From Mycobacterium sp. SMC-8 (lineage in GTDB: Bacteria; Actinomycetota; Actinomycetes; Mycobacteriales; Mycobacteriaceae), in contig NZ_CP079865.1 in NCBI RefSeq assembly GCF_025263565.1, positions 744,001 to 808,000 of the forward strand: a DNA stretch of 64,000 nucleotides. The letters run 5' to 3'. Shown here in pieces: positions 1 through 7,855 of the stretch (its first letter is position 1; each line of letters starts with the position of its first letter). The position numbers were made by a program, and so were the translations under genes. The notes under the pieces were generated by a model. It was not told where the DNA came from. It saw only the letters and a program-made list of their open reading frames with translations, and did no database searches.

Positions 1-62
1 CACGTCGGCCGGCTCGGACTCACGCGCGCCGGCGACGCCGGCCAGGGGTGTGCCGTGGCGCC

Positions 63-1847
63 TCATTCGACTGTCACCGACTTGGCCAGGTTCCGCGGTT
101 TGTCGACGTCTCGTCCCAACGCCACCGCGAGGGTCCGGGCCAGCACCTGCAGCGGTATGGTCGCCGCGATCGGACCCCAGGGTGCACCGAGCTCGCCGAG
201 GACCGGCACCGAGCTGCCGGCGCCGCCGATCGTGATGACGCGGCCGCCACGGGCCGCCACCTCGGCGATGTTGCAGGCCAGTTTCGCGTCACCGTTGTCC
301 ACGACGACGACGGGGGTGCCGGGTCCGACCAGAGCCAGCGGACCGTGCTTGAGCTCGCCGGCCGGGCAGTGCTCGGCCCACCGGTAGGTGAGCTCCTTCA
401 GCTTCAACGCACCCTCGGCGGCGTACGGCACACCCGACCCCCGAGCAATGAAGATGAACCCGGGGGCTGACACGAGGTCTTCCACGATCGGCGGTATCAG
501 GCGACGAGCACCGGCAGCGGCGGCAGCGAGCTGGTCCGGCACGCGCCGAAGATCGTCGACGATCCTGGCAGCCGTCCCGGCCGGCAGCCGGTCCATGGCC
601 ACCATCGCCGAGATCATCACGGCCGCCCCCGAGATGACCTGGCACACGAAGGTCTTGGTGGCGGCCACCCCGATTTCCGGACCCGCCGAACAGTCGACGA
701 CCGCATCCGCCAGCCGCGACAGCGTGGAGTGGGTGCTATTGGTGAGCGCGAGGATGCGTGAGTCGCGCAGCGCGCGGGACTCCATCGCGCGCAGCACGTC
801 GGCGGTCTCCCCGGACTGGCTGATGGCCATGGTCAGCTGGTCGGCGTCGGCGACGTCCGCCGCGGCCTCGCTGGCGATGGTGGCGGCCACCGGCAGAGCG
901 CCGACCGAACGTACGAGATTGCCGATCACGTTGCCGGCGTTGAGGGAAGTGCCGCATCCGACGACACGCAGCCGTCCGAACGGCGGAAGGCCCATTCGGT
1001 CCCAGAGCGCCCCGGTCGCGATGTCCGGTGCCAGGCCCTCGATCAGGAGTGCCGCCGCTCCCGGTTGTTCGTCGATTTCCTTGGCCATGTAATCGGCGTA
1101 GTCGTGCAACTCCACATCGCTGCTGCGCCACAGGCACCGGTTGGCGGCGGGTGGCGATATGAACACTCCGGAGCGGCACCACCGGTCGGTGTCCAGTTCG
1201 ACGATGTCACCCTCATCGAGGACCCGGAACTCGTCGGCCCAGTCGGCGACTGCCGCGATGTCGCTTGCAGCGAAGTCCCCGTGATCAGTGTGGGCCACCA
1301 GTAGCGGAGATCCGTTGGCCGCGACGGCGATACGCCCGGTGCCCTCTTCCAGAACGGCAAGCGCCCAGGATCCCTCGGCCCTGGCGAGCGCTTTCTGTAC
1401 GGCCTGCACGAGATCTTCTTCGGCGAACCTCTCGTCCTCGATGAGGTGGCACAGCACTTCGCTGTCCACCGTGGTAGCGAAGATATGGCCGGCACCTGTG
1501 AGTTCGGCGCGGAGTTGGTCGGCATTCTCGATGATGCCGTTGTGCACGACGCTGATCTGCCCTGTGCAGTCGGCGTGAGGGTGTGCGTTGCCCGGTGTGA
1601 CCGAGCCGTGTGTCGCCCACCGCGTGTGCCCGATCCCCGCTCCGTTGAACTGGGGCCCGTTCCACTTTCCGAGCAGTCCGTCGAGATCGTCCATCCGGCC
1701 GGTCGTCCGCAGGCGGACGACCTCACCGTCGGTGGTCTGCAGTGCCACGCCCACCGAGTCGTATCCGCGGTACTCGAGCCGCCGCAGGCCCACCCGCAGG
1801 TACTCGACCGCCGGCCGGTGCGTCCGGCACGCAATGATTCCGCACAT
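63..1847 (-). CDS. glmS: GlmS-like glutamine:fructose-6-phosphate aminotransferase (isomerising)
   Basis: Would make glucosamine-6-phosphate from fructose-6-phosphate and glutamine, feeding cell-wall amino-sugar synthesis. The 594-aa protein starts with MCGII, so Cys2 is the N-terminal nucleophile, and RWATHG lies at 76-81 of the glutaminase domain. Two SIS domains follow (CGTS and SQSGET motifs in the first), and the protein ends in the family signature DKPRNLAKSVTVE. The start at 1847 was chosen over the longer frame to 1979 because the nucleophile Cys must be residue 2 and AAGGAG sits 7 nt upstream. At 594 aa it is shorter than typical GlmS (about 610-625 aa). Its neighbours are three odd LuxR regulators rather than the usual amino-sugar genes, so it may be a second, specialised GlmS. 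Family assignment is firm; the paralogue status is inferred. Confidence 0.88.
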   Translation of the reverse strand: MCGIIACRTHRPAVEYLRVGLRRLEYRGYDSVGVALQTTDGEVVRLRTTGRMDDLDGLLGKWNGPQFNGAGIGHTRWATHGSVTPGNAHPHADCTGQISVVHNGIIENADQLRAELTGAGHIFATTVDSEVLCHLIEDERFAEEDLVQAVQKALARAEGSWALAVLEEGTGRIAVAANGSPLLVAHTDHGDFAASDIAAVADWADEFRVLDEGDIVELDTDRWCRSGVFISPPAANRCLWRSSDVELHDYADYMAKEIDEQPGAAALLIEGLAPDIATGALWDRMGLPPFGRLRVVGCGTSLNAGNVIGNLVRSVGALPVAATIASEAAADVADADQLTMAISQSGETADVLRAMESRALRDSRILALTNSTHSTLSRLADAVVDCSAGPEIGVAATKTFVCQVISGAAVMISAMVAMDRLPAGTAARIVDDLRRVPDQLAAAAAGARRLIPPIVEDLVSAPGFIFIARGSGVPYAAEGALKLKELTYRWAEHCPAGELKHGPLALVGPGTPVVVVDNGDAKLACNIAEVAARGGRVITIGGAGSSVPVLGELGAPWGPIAATIPLQVLARTLAVALGRDVDKPRNLAKSVTVE

Positions 1848-1976
1848 CACCGAACTCCTTCGGAACGGTCGATTGGTGGGGGATCCCGAAATCCCGGCAT
1901 TCGTTTCGCGGACAGACCGTCCTGAAAACCTGATACCGACGACACAAGGTGTTGAACATCCCCCGCAAACACATTT

Positions 1977-2015
1977 CAACTATCTGGCCCGCAACATCTT
2001 TGGTAAATGGGCCAT
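1977..2015 (-). promoter_or_regulatory. Shared bipartite promoter-like motif upstream of the glmS-like gene
   Basis: Read on the minus strand, ATGGCCCAT (2015-2007) is followed after 22 nt by GATAGTTG (1984-1977). The same two blocks, spaced 22-23 nt, also occur before the regulator at 2832 and before the proline-rich protein at 4980. The block lies 130 nt upstream of the glmS-like start. GATAGT could be a -10 element. Seen directly; promoter function is inferred. Confidence 0.5.
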
Positions 2016-2055
2016 GGGAGCGATTTCCCGCCTGTGCCCCGGGCTGAACCGGGGA

Positions 2056-2832
2056 CTAGTTCGGTCGTAGACCCTGCACGGTGCACACGTTGCGCGCGAT
2101 CGCTGCCGCTTGCTCGCGCGAGGTGACACCCAGCTTGTTCAGCACACTGTGTACGTGGTTCTTCACCGTGTGCACGGCGATGCAGAGACTCTCCGCGATT
2201 TCACGGTTCGCCATCCCGGCCTCGAGCATGCGGAGGATCTCGATCTCGCGGGCCGTCAAGACGACCTCCTTCGACGGTGGGCGGCGCTGTGCGGCCAGGG
2301 CCGAAAGCCGCCGGAGCAAAATTCCGGAAACGCTGGCTGGACAGGATGATTCCCCGGCAGCAACCCTGCGGATCAGCATGAGAAGATCGTCGAGCGATTC
2401 ATTGCGCAGGTGGTATCCGACCGCGCCTGCTTCCGCGCATTCGACGATCACGGACTCATCGTCCTCGGATACCCCTATGACGACCACTCGCGCCCCGGGT
2501 TCGATTTTCAATATCTGCCGCAGCAACGTGGAGCTGTCGTGAGTCGCCATGTTCAACAGGATCACCTGGGGAGGCGTCGCGTCGAGTTCTGTGAGGAGCG
2601 ACGCCAGATCCCAGGCCACCTCGGTTGTGACGCCACTGTGTCGTCCGCTCAAGACGCCGACCAGGCACTCACGGTAGAGCGTGCAGTCGTCGACGACCAG
2701 CACTCTGGTGTCGTACCTGGCGGTGGCGCGCTGATGGTCACTCGGAAAGATTCCCCCGACCGCGACACCCGCGTCGAGGTCGAGCAGCCGCGAAGTGGTC
2801 GAATTCACGGCAAGGCAACGGAAATCATCCAT
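2056..2832 (-). CDS. LuxR-family regulator with degenerate receiver domain (copy 1)
   Basis: 258 aa. A receiver-like domain occupies about 44-160 and a LuxR/NarL helix-turn-helix about 192-245 (LTAREIEILRML, HTVKNHVHSVLNKLGV). The acidic pair is kept (D48, D49), but the residue in the phospho-acceptor position is Asn94 (VILLN where the family has VLLD). The conserved Lys is Arg143 (GYHLR). Phosphorylation in the usual way is therefore unlikely; a ligand, a partner or expression level may control it. The start is supported by GGAG 7 nt upstream. It is a paralogue of the genes at 3036-3755 and 5138-5920. Target genes are unknown; the shared motif upstream suggests local control. Confidence 0.82.
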   Translation of the reverse strand: MDDFRCLAVNSTTSRLLDLDAGVAVGGIFPSDHQRATARYDTRVLVVDDCTLYRECLVGVLSGRHSGVTTEVAWDLASLLTELDATPPQVILLNMATHDSSTLLRQILKIEPGARVVVIGVSEDDESVIVECAEAGAVGYHLRNESLDDLLMLIRRVAAGESSCPASVSGILLRRLSALAAQRRPPSKEVVLTAREIEILRMLEAGMANREIAESLCIAVHTVKNHVHSVLNKLGVTSREQAAAIARNVCTVQGLRPN

Positions 2833-2996
2833 GTCGCCGCTCCGGCGGTCGAAGCTCTCGCGACTCGGTCAGCGGTCGGCTCCCGATCCGGTGCCACCCT
2901 GGAAGCCGATGCGCACCGAGACAGTCACGGTGACAGTGGGTTTGGCTAACGGACTTGTCGGGAACCCGCTTGATATCCGACTCATGGTTCACGCCA

Positions 2997-3036
2997 CAAC
3001 TATCGGCGCAGGCTACCCCTGCCGTATATGGGCCAT
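2997..3036 (-). promoter_or_regulatory. Shared bipartite promoter-like motif upstream of LuxR copy 1
   Basis: On the minus strand ATGGCCCAT (3036-3028) and GATAGTTG (3004-2997) are 23 nt apart, as at the other two sites. The distal block overlaps the stop codon of the upstream regulator gene. It lies 165 nt upstream of the start at 2832, implying a long leader. Function is inferred. Confidence 0.5.
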
Positions 3037-3755
3037 CAGAACCAATTTTGACTAGGCCCGGATCCAGGACCATCGTATGGTTCTCGATCCAGATCCTGGG
3101 ACAGGGCCGCCGCTTCCGCGCGAGAACTGACCCCGAGCTTGGTCAGCAGGCTGTGAACATGACTTTTGACGGTATGGACCGCGATCGACAGGTGGTCGGC
3201 GATGTCCTGGTTCGAGCGGCCCAGCCTGAGCAGGCGAAGGATCTGGATCTCCCGCGACGTAAGACCCGGATTTCTGACGATCCGGCGCGGTCGACCCGCA
3301 ACTGAGGACGCGCGCCGGAGAAGTATTGCCGAGACCTCGGCGGGGCAGACGATCTCGCCCCGCGTGACTGCGTTGATCAGGATCAGGAGGTCTGCCAGCG
3401 AATCCGCTCGCATGTGGTAGGCCGCCACTCCGGCCTCTGCGCACGCGACAAGCACATCTTCATCGTCGCCCGACGCGCCGACCGCGATCACGGGCGCCCT
3501 CGGGCTCAGGCTGGTGGCGGCCCGGAGGAACGTCTGCACACCGATCGTGGCGAGATTGAGCAGGATCACCAGTGGCGAAACCGCTCCGAGACTCCCGATG
3601 AGAGAAGGCAAGTCCCAAGCCGTGCGGACCGGACGCACCCCGTTTGCCTCCAGCGCCGACGCCAGCGCGTCCCGGTAGAGCGCGCAGTCATCGATGATGA
3701 GGACGTTACCGGGGGCAGCGTGCCGTCGGTCACCGTTGGTCGATTGACCTGTCAT
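3036..3755 (-). CDS. LuxR-family regulator with degenerate receiver domain (copy 2)
   Basis: 239 aa from the ATG at 3755; the frame stays open to 3920 but that would overlap the preceding gene by 137 nt. The receiver-like domain is at about 17-132 and the LuxR helix-turn-helix at about 165-218 (LTSREIQILRLL, HTVKSHVHSLLTKLGV). Asp22/Asp23 are kept, the phospho-acceptor position is Asn67 (VILLN), and Arg116 replaces the conserved Lys. It begins 28 nt after the stop of the proline-rich protein gene and is probably cotranscribed with it. No strong ribosome binding site is visible at 3755, so the start is moderately certain. Function is unknown beyond DNA binding. Confidence 0.8.
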   Translation of the reverse strand: MTGQSTNGDRRHAAPGNVLIIDDCALYRDALASALEANGVRPVRTAWDLPSLIGSLGAVSPLVILLNLATIGVQTFLRAATSLSPRAPVIAVGASGDDEDVLVACAEAGVAAYHMRADSLADLLILINAVTRGEIVCPAEVSAILLRRASSVAGRPRRIVRNPGLTSREIQILRLLRLGRSNQDIADHLSIAVHTVKSHVHSLLTKLGVSSRAEAAALSQDLDREPYDGPGSGPSQNWF

Positions 3756-3783
3756 GTCTGCCACGCTCGGAGGACACCATGCC

Positions 3784-4980
3784 TCAATCGCTCGTCGTAT
3801 TGCCGGATGGACCGTCGTCTCCTCCGGATGAATGGGAGTCACCACCACCGGTGGGCGATCCGTCACCACCGCCGGTAGACGTACCGTCTCCACCACCAGT
3901 GGTGGAGCCCTCGCCGTCACCGTTTGTCAGCCCGCCGGACGTCGAGCCCTCGTTTCCAGACGATGAACCGCCGGCCGAATTTTCCTCTTGGCCGGACGAA
4001 TCTCCGTCGTCGACCTCGTCGGAGTCCCCGTCCGGGTCGGAACCGGCGCCCGGTTCCGGGCCGTCGAACGGCCCGCCCGGATCGCCCCCGCCCGAGGGCG
4101 GAGCCGAGGTCGGCACCGGATCCGGCACGTAGCTCGGAGGCGCTTCCGTAGGCGTCGGAGGCGCTGAATACGTTGGGGGCGTGTATGTCTCAACGGGCTC
4201 CGGTGCAGGCGCAGGTGGCGGCGGCGGGGGTGGAGGAGGCGGTGGAGGTGGTGGAGGAGGCGGTGGTGCCATCGCCGTGTGGGTGGCCGGCCCCGGCAAG
4301 TCGGAGGCCACCGGGGCAACCGACCGAGCGGGTGTCGGGACCGGCCCTGACACGGGCGGCGTCATCGCGGCCACGGCTTCGAGTGACACAGTGAGCCGGT
4401 GAAAAACCCCGAGATCGACGAACTTCGGCATCATCCGGCCCAACACCGGAGACAGTTCGTCGAGCACCTGGACCGGCAACCGGTGCAGCAAGGCGTTCAG
4501 ATAGAGCAGCCACTCCGCCAGCATCCTGGGCGAAAGCGCGATTCCGTTTCCACCCCCTCCGCCTCCACCGCTGAATCCGCCGAACATGGCGACCCGAAGG
4601 TCCAGCACGTCCGTGGGATCCGCCTGGATCCCGACAGCTTCTAGCACGTCCTGCAACCCGTAGGTTTCCACCAGCGTCGCGAACGTGTTCGCAGGCACGG
4701 TAACGGGCATCTGCGCAAGGATCTGCGCTACCTGCAGCAGGTCGGCCAGGCCGGTTTGTCTGAGCTCGGCGGCGTGCTTGACGGATATGGATTCGACGCG
4801 GACCGGAAGGCCGAATGCTCGGTCGAGGGCGGGAAGCTCGAGCATGCCGAAGATGGGTACCTCGTCGGGAGCGGGATACAGCGAGGCACTGAATGCCAGT
4901 CCACCCGCGACAAGCGCCGCGATCAGCGAGCGGGTCGATCTCCGGCCGCTGTCGAGCGATCCCTCGTCTCTGTCTGACAT
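3784..4980 (-). CDS. Membrane-anchored or exported protein with 18-proline tract and acidic Gly/Ser tail
   Basis: I do not recognise this 398-aa protein. A charged N-terminus precedes one hydrophobic segment (about 17-37), so it is probably a signal anchor with the rest outside the membrane. Residues 40-205 are a possibly folded part, interrupted by a Gly run near 137-144. Residues 239-256 are 18 consecutive prolines, followed by Pro/Thr/Ser-rich sequence. The last about 100 residues are low complexity, rich in Gly, Ser, Asp and Thr, with repeats of the type GGGDG(T/S). AGGAGG lies 6 nt before the ATG. The architecture suggests a cell-wall-spanning or surface protein. It is followed 28 nt later by LuxR copy 2 and preceded by the shared promoter motif. 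Confidence 0.72.
   Translation of the reverse strand: MSDRDEGSLDSGRRSTRSLIAALVAGGLAFSASLYPAPDEVPIFGMLELPALDRAFGLPVRVESISVKHAAELRQTGLADLLQVAQILAQMPVTVPANTFATLVETYGLQDVLEAVGIQADPTDVLDLRVAMFGGFSGGGGGGGNGIALSPRMLAEWLLYLNALLHRLPVQVLDELSPVLGRMMPKFVDLGVFHRLTVSLEAVAAMTPPVSGPVPTPARSVAPVASDLPGPATHTAMAPPPPPPPPPPPPPPPPPPAPAPEPVETYTPPTYSAPPTPTEAPPSYVPDPVPTSAPPSGGGDPGGPFDGPEPGAGSDPDGDSDEVDDGDSSGQEENSAGGSSSGNEGSTSGGLTNGDGEGSTTGGGDGTSTGGGDGSPTGGGDSHSSGGDDGPSGNTTSD
4214..4267. repeat. Poly-proline codon tract (18 triplets)
   Basis: Eighteen consecutive GGN triplets on the plus strand, which are CCN on the coding strand. They encode the uninterrupted proline run of the exported protein. Codons are mixed, so this is not a simple single-codon expansion, but such tracts can vary in length and can stall ribosomes that lack EF-P. 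Confidence 0.85.
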
Positions 4981-5069
4981 GCCGCCCCTCCTGGTCTGTC
5001 GAGCCGGGAGGAGCTGCCGTCAGCTTGGGCACGGTATCGCGGTGGCCCGTGTGCTCCGCCCTGCTCTAC

Positions 5070-5110
5070 CAACTATCAACCGGGCTGTGGCGCAACGTAC
5101 ATGGACCGAT
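5070..5110 (-). promoter_or_regulatory. Shared bipartite promoter-like motif upstream of the proline-rich protein
   Basis: On the minus strand ATCGGTCCAT (5110-5101) and GATAGTTG (5077-5070) are 23 nt apart, matching the sites at 1977 and 2997. The preceding bases AAATCGCTCC also match the glmS-like site. It lies 90 nt upstream of the ATG at 4980. Function is inferred. Confidence 0.5.
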
Positions 5111-5137
5111 GGAGCGATTTTCGGCTCTGGACCTTGC

Positions 5138-5920
5138 CTAGTTCCCGCTGACGCAGGACGGTCGCGGTCGTGTCCGAAAGTGGGCCGCCGCCTCGCCGCG
5201 GGACCGGACACCGAGCTTGTTCAACACGCTGTGAACATGGTTCTTGACGGTGTGCAGAGTGATATACAGCTCATCCGCGATATCTCGGTTGGTGAGCCCC
5301 ATGTCGAGCATCCGCAGAATCTCCATCTCGCGGGTGGTCAGATCCGGTTCCGCTGGACCGGATCGTTCGGAGGCGATGGCTGCCAGACGTCGCATCAGCA
5401 CGGCGGTGATGCTCGGCGAGCACGACGACTCCCCCGCCGCGACATCGCCGACCACGGTGAGCAGTTCGCCGAGGGACTGTGACCGAAGGTGATATCCGGC
5501 GACCCCGGCCTCGGCGCATGCGATGATCTCGGACTCGTCGTCATCCGCGACGCAGGCGGCGATCACCTTGATCGACGGCGCCGCCTGCCGTATTGCGGCC
5601 AGCATCGCAAGGCTGTCGCGCGTCGTCATACTCAACAGGACGATCTGCGGGGCCGAGTCGGCTGTCGCCACGCGCAGGGAGGGCGCATCCCATGCCATGG
5701 TCGGGCTCGCGCCGTCCTCGCGCAGCACGGACGCGAGATTCTCCCGCTGGAGAGTGCAGTCGTCGATGATCAGAATCCGGATCGCGGCACACCCGGACCG
5801 ACCGCGGTCACCGACGCCGATGTCCGTTTCCTGCGGCTTGGCGATGCAATCGATCGTGTTCCCCAGATAAGCCATCGGATGCCCCCGCTCCGCTGTCGAC
5901 GTGCCGCCGTACCGGGACAT
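5138..5920 (-). CDS. LuxR-family regulator with degenerate receiver domain (copy 3)
   Basis: 260 aa from the ATG at 5920, preceded by a G-rich stretch that can serve as ribosome binding site; the frame is open to 6076. The receiver-like domain is at about 48-163 and the LuxR helix-turn-helix near the C-terminus (LTTREMEILRML, HTVKNHVHSVLNKLGV). Asp53/Asp54 are present, but Ser97 occupies the phospho-acceptor position (IVLLS) and Arg146 the conserved Lys position. It is the first gene of the island. Unlike the other units, I find no good copy of the GATAGTTG motif upstream, so it may act above them. That hierarchy is speculation. Confidence 0.8.
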   Translation of the reverse strand: MSRYGGTSTAERGHPMAYLGNTIDCIAKPQETDIGVGDRGRSGCAAIRILIIDDCTLQRENLASVLREDGASPTMAWDAPSLRVATADSAPQIVLLSMTTRDSLAMLAAIRQAAPSIKVIAACVADDDESEIIACAEAGVAGYHLRSQSLGELLTVVGDVAAGESSCSPSITAVLMRRLAAIASERSGPAEPDLTTREMEILRMLDMGLTNRDIADELYITLHTVKNHVHSVLNKLGVRSRGEAAAHFRTRPRPSCVSGN

Positions 5921-6290
5921 GTCATCCCCCCACCATTGCCCCTGTAAGACCCCACCCCGCGTAACAACCCCGCCTCGGGGAAATCCTTCGGCGCTGCGCT
6001 GACGGCATGGACAATTATGGGTGTTTGCTGAAATCTCCGTCAAGCGTAAATTCGGCCGAACCTGTGTAGTAGTCACGAAGTCAAAGAGCCAACCGGCCGA
6101 TCCTCAGGCAAATCAATCAAGTTGTCCGAGGTGGCGCTATGTCCACCGCTTTGTTAGGTGATCGCGCAACGTGGTCCTACGCACGGGTTTGACCGGCAAT
6201 GAACGAGGCAACCGGTGGCCGTGCCCACCACCCGGGGTTGAGCCGAGGTCCGATGCAACGGTAGGAAAGAGTTAGCTGCTGCTGTGGGTG
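5921..6290. other. Intergenic region between LuxR copy 3 and ltp2
   Basis: About 370 nt with no supported gene. It should hold the promoter of LuxR copy 3 (minus strand) and the end of the cyp125-ltp2 operon. It is somewhat AT-richer around 6010-6060. I see no convincing operator or terminator hairpin. Confidence 0.4.
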
Positions 6291-7454
6291 TCAGCCGAGG
6301 ATGAGCCCAGAGGTGGGCACCCCGGTTCCGGCGGTGACCAATACGTGTTCGACCCCGGGCACCTGGTTCACCGACGTCCCGCGCAGCTGGCGCACACCTT
6401 CGGCGATGCCGTTCATGCCGTGGATGTACGCCTCGCCGAGCTGCCCGCCGTGGGTGTTGATCGGCAGCCGACCGCCGATCTCGATGGCCCCGCCGGCGAT
6501 GAAGTCCTTGGCCTCACCCTTGGCGCAAAAACCCAGCTCCTCGAGCTGGATCAGGGTGTACGGCGTGAAGTGGTCGTAGAGGATCGCCGTCTGGATGTCC
6601 TCGGGGGACAACCCACTCTGCTCCCACAGCTGGCGACCGACCAAGCCCATTTCTGGCAGCCCCAGCTCCTCGCGGTAGTACGAATACATGGTGAACTGAT
6701 CGGCGCCCGCGGCCTGGGCGGCCGCCTCGATGACCGCGGGCCGGTGCTTGAGATCCTTGGCCCGCTCCGGGGTGGTCACCACGATGGCGACACCGCCGTC
6801 GGTCTCCTGGCAGCAGTCCAGAAGCCGCAACGGCTCAGCGATCCACCGGGAGTTCTGGTGGTCCTCGATGGTGATGGGCTTGCCGTAGAAGTGCGCCTGC
6901 GGGTTGTTGGCCGCATGCTTGCGGTCGGCGACGGATACGGCGCCGAAATCGGCACTGGTGGCGCCATATTCGTGCATATACCGCCGGGCGATCATGGCGA
7001 CCGAGGCTGCGGGTGTGCTGAGGCCGTGCGGATACGACCAGCTGTACTCGACACCACGCGAATCGGCGTTGACAGTCAGGCCGGTCATCACCTGACCGAA
7101 CCGGTGCTCGGAGCGCTCGTTGAAGGCCCGATAGGCGACCACCACCTCGGCGACGCCGGTGGCGACCGCCAGCGCCGCCTGTTGCACGGTGGCTGCGGCG
7201 GCGCCACCGCCGTACCCGATCTGACTGAAGAACGTCAGCTCGCCGATCCCGGTGGAACGGGCGACCGCGGTCTCCAGGTTCGAGTCCATCGTGAAAGTCA
7301 CCAGACCGTCGACGTCGGCGGGTGACAAGCCGGCGTCGTCGAGCGCGTCCAGCACAGCCTCGGCGGCCAGACGTAGCTCGCTGCGTCCCGAGTTCTTGGA
7401 GAAATCGGTCGCCCCGATACCGGCGATCGCAGCCTTGCCGGAGAGGCCGGTCAT
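6291..7454 (-). CDS. ltp2: Steroid side-chain retro-aldolase, lipid-transfer/thiolase-like (Rv3540c-like)
   Basis: 387-aa thiolase-fold protein. In M. tuberculosis Ltp2 works with the DUF35 domain of ChsH2 to cleave the 17-hydroxy-3-oxo-pregnenyl-CoA adduct, giving androstenedione and propionyl-CoA, the last step of side-chain removal. The sequence has the non-decarboxylating thiolase/SCP-X fold with a Gly-rich C-terminus (TAGTGVPTSGLILG) and the NTHGGQLGEAYIHG segment. The ATG at 7454 overlaps the chsH1 stop as ATGA, which fixes the start over the longer frame to 7595. It is the last gene of the KstR-type operon cyp125-chsE1-chsE2-chsH2-chsH1-ltp2. Assignment rests on sequence resemblance and exact gene order. 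Confidence 0.92.
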   Translation of the reverse strand: MTGLSGKAAIAGIGATDFSKNSGRSELRLAAEAVLDALDDAGLSPADVDGLVTFTMDSNLETAVARSTGIGELTFFSQIGYGGGAAAATVQQAALAVATGVAEVVVAYRAFNERSEHRFGQVMTGLTVNADSRGVEYSWSYPHGLSTPAASVAMIARRYMHEYGATSADFGAVSVADRKHAANNPQAHFYGKPITIEDHQNSRWIAEPLRLLDCCQETDGGVAIVVTTPERAKDLKHRPAVIEAAAQAAGADQFTMYSYYREELGLPEMGLVGRQLWEQSGLSPEDIQTAILYDHFTPYTLIQLEELGFCAKGEAKDFIAGGAIEIGGRLPINTHGGQLGEAYIHGMNGIAEGVRQLRGTSVNQVPGVEHVLVTAGTGVPTSGLILG

Positions 7455-7855
7455 GATTCTGCCCCCATAGATAGTGTGGCCGTGGCGATGACGTGATTGC
7501 CGAGGCTGTTGGCACCCACCACCTTCACGGTAGCGACACCGTCCTCTACGGCGGTGACCTCGCCGGTGAAGGTGATGGTGTCGTAGGCGTACCACGGCAC
7601 ACCGAGGCGCAGCCCGATCGACTTGATCCGCGCGGACGGTCCGGCCCAGTCGGTCAGATAACGCTGCACCAGACCGGTGTCGGTCAGGATATTGACGAAG
7701 ATGTCCTTGGATCCCTTGGCCTGCGCCTTGTCCCGGTCGTGGTGCACGTCCTGGTAGTCGCGGGTGGCGATCGCCGTGGAGACGATGAACGTCGGGTCAC
7801 CATGGATCTTCAGCTCGGGCAGCGTGGCGCCGACCTCTAGGGCAGGTGAGGTCAT
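7451..7855 (-). CDS. chsH1: MaoC-like enoyl-CoA hydratase small subunit (Rv3541c-like)
   Basis: 134-aa hot-dog-fold MaoC domain (DYQDVHHDRDKA carries the hydratase Asp/His motif). In the known system ChsH1 and the MaoC domain of ChsH2 form a heteromeric hydratase that adds water to 3-oxo-4,17-pregnadiene-20-carboxyl-CoA. The start MTSPALEVG at 7855 overlaps the chsH2 stop by 4 nt (ATGA); the frame is open 15 nt further. It overlaps ltp2 by 4 nt downstream, so translation of the three genes is coupled. Confidence 0.92.
   Translation of the reverse strand: MTSPALEVGATLPELKIHGDPTFIVSTAIATRDYQDVHHDRDKAQAKGSKDIFVNILTDTGLVQRYLTDWAGPSARIKSIGLRLGVPWYAYDTITFTGEVTAVEDGVATVKVVGANSLGNHVIATATLSMGAES

Noticed and set aside
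1..62. A new minus-strand gene starting at a GTG near position 23
   Set aside because: Only about seven codons are inside the window, too few to support a gene.
1848..2055. A glmS ribozyme/riboswitch in the leader of the GlmS-like gene
   Set aside because: No recognisable glmS ribozyme core; that element is known mainly from Firmicutes.
4181..4402. Plus-strand frame encoding a poly-glycine protein
   Set aside because: It is the complement of the polyproline tract of the real minus-strand gene; no ribosome binding site or homologous domain.
6010..6060. A fourth copy of the GATAGTTG promoter motif before LuxR copy 3
   Set aside because: CAATTATG and a later TAAATTCGGCC resemble the motif, but the spacing is about 30 nt and the blocks are poorly matched.
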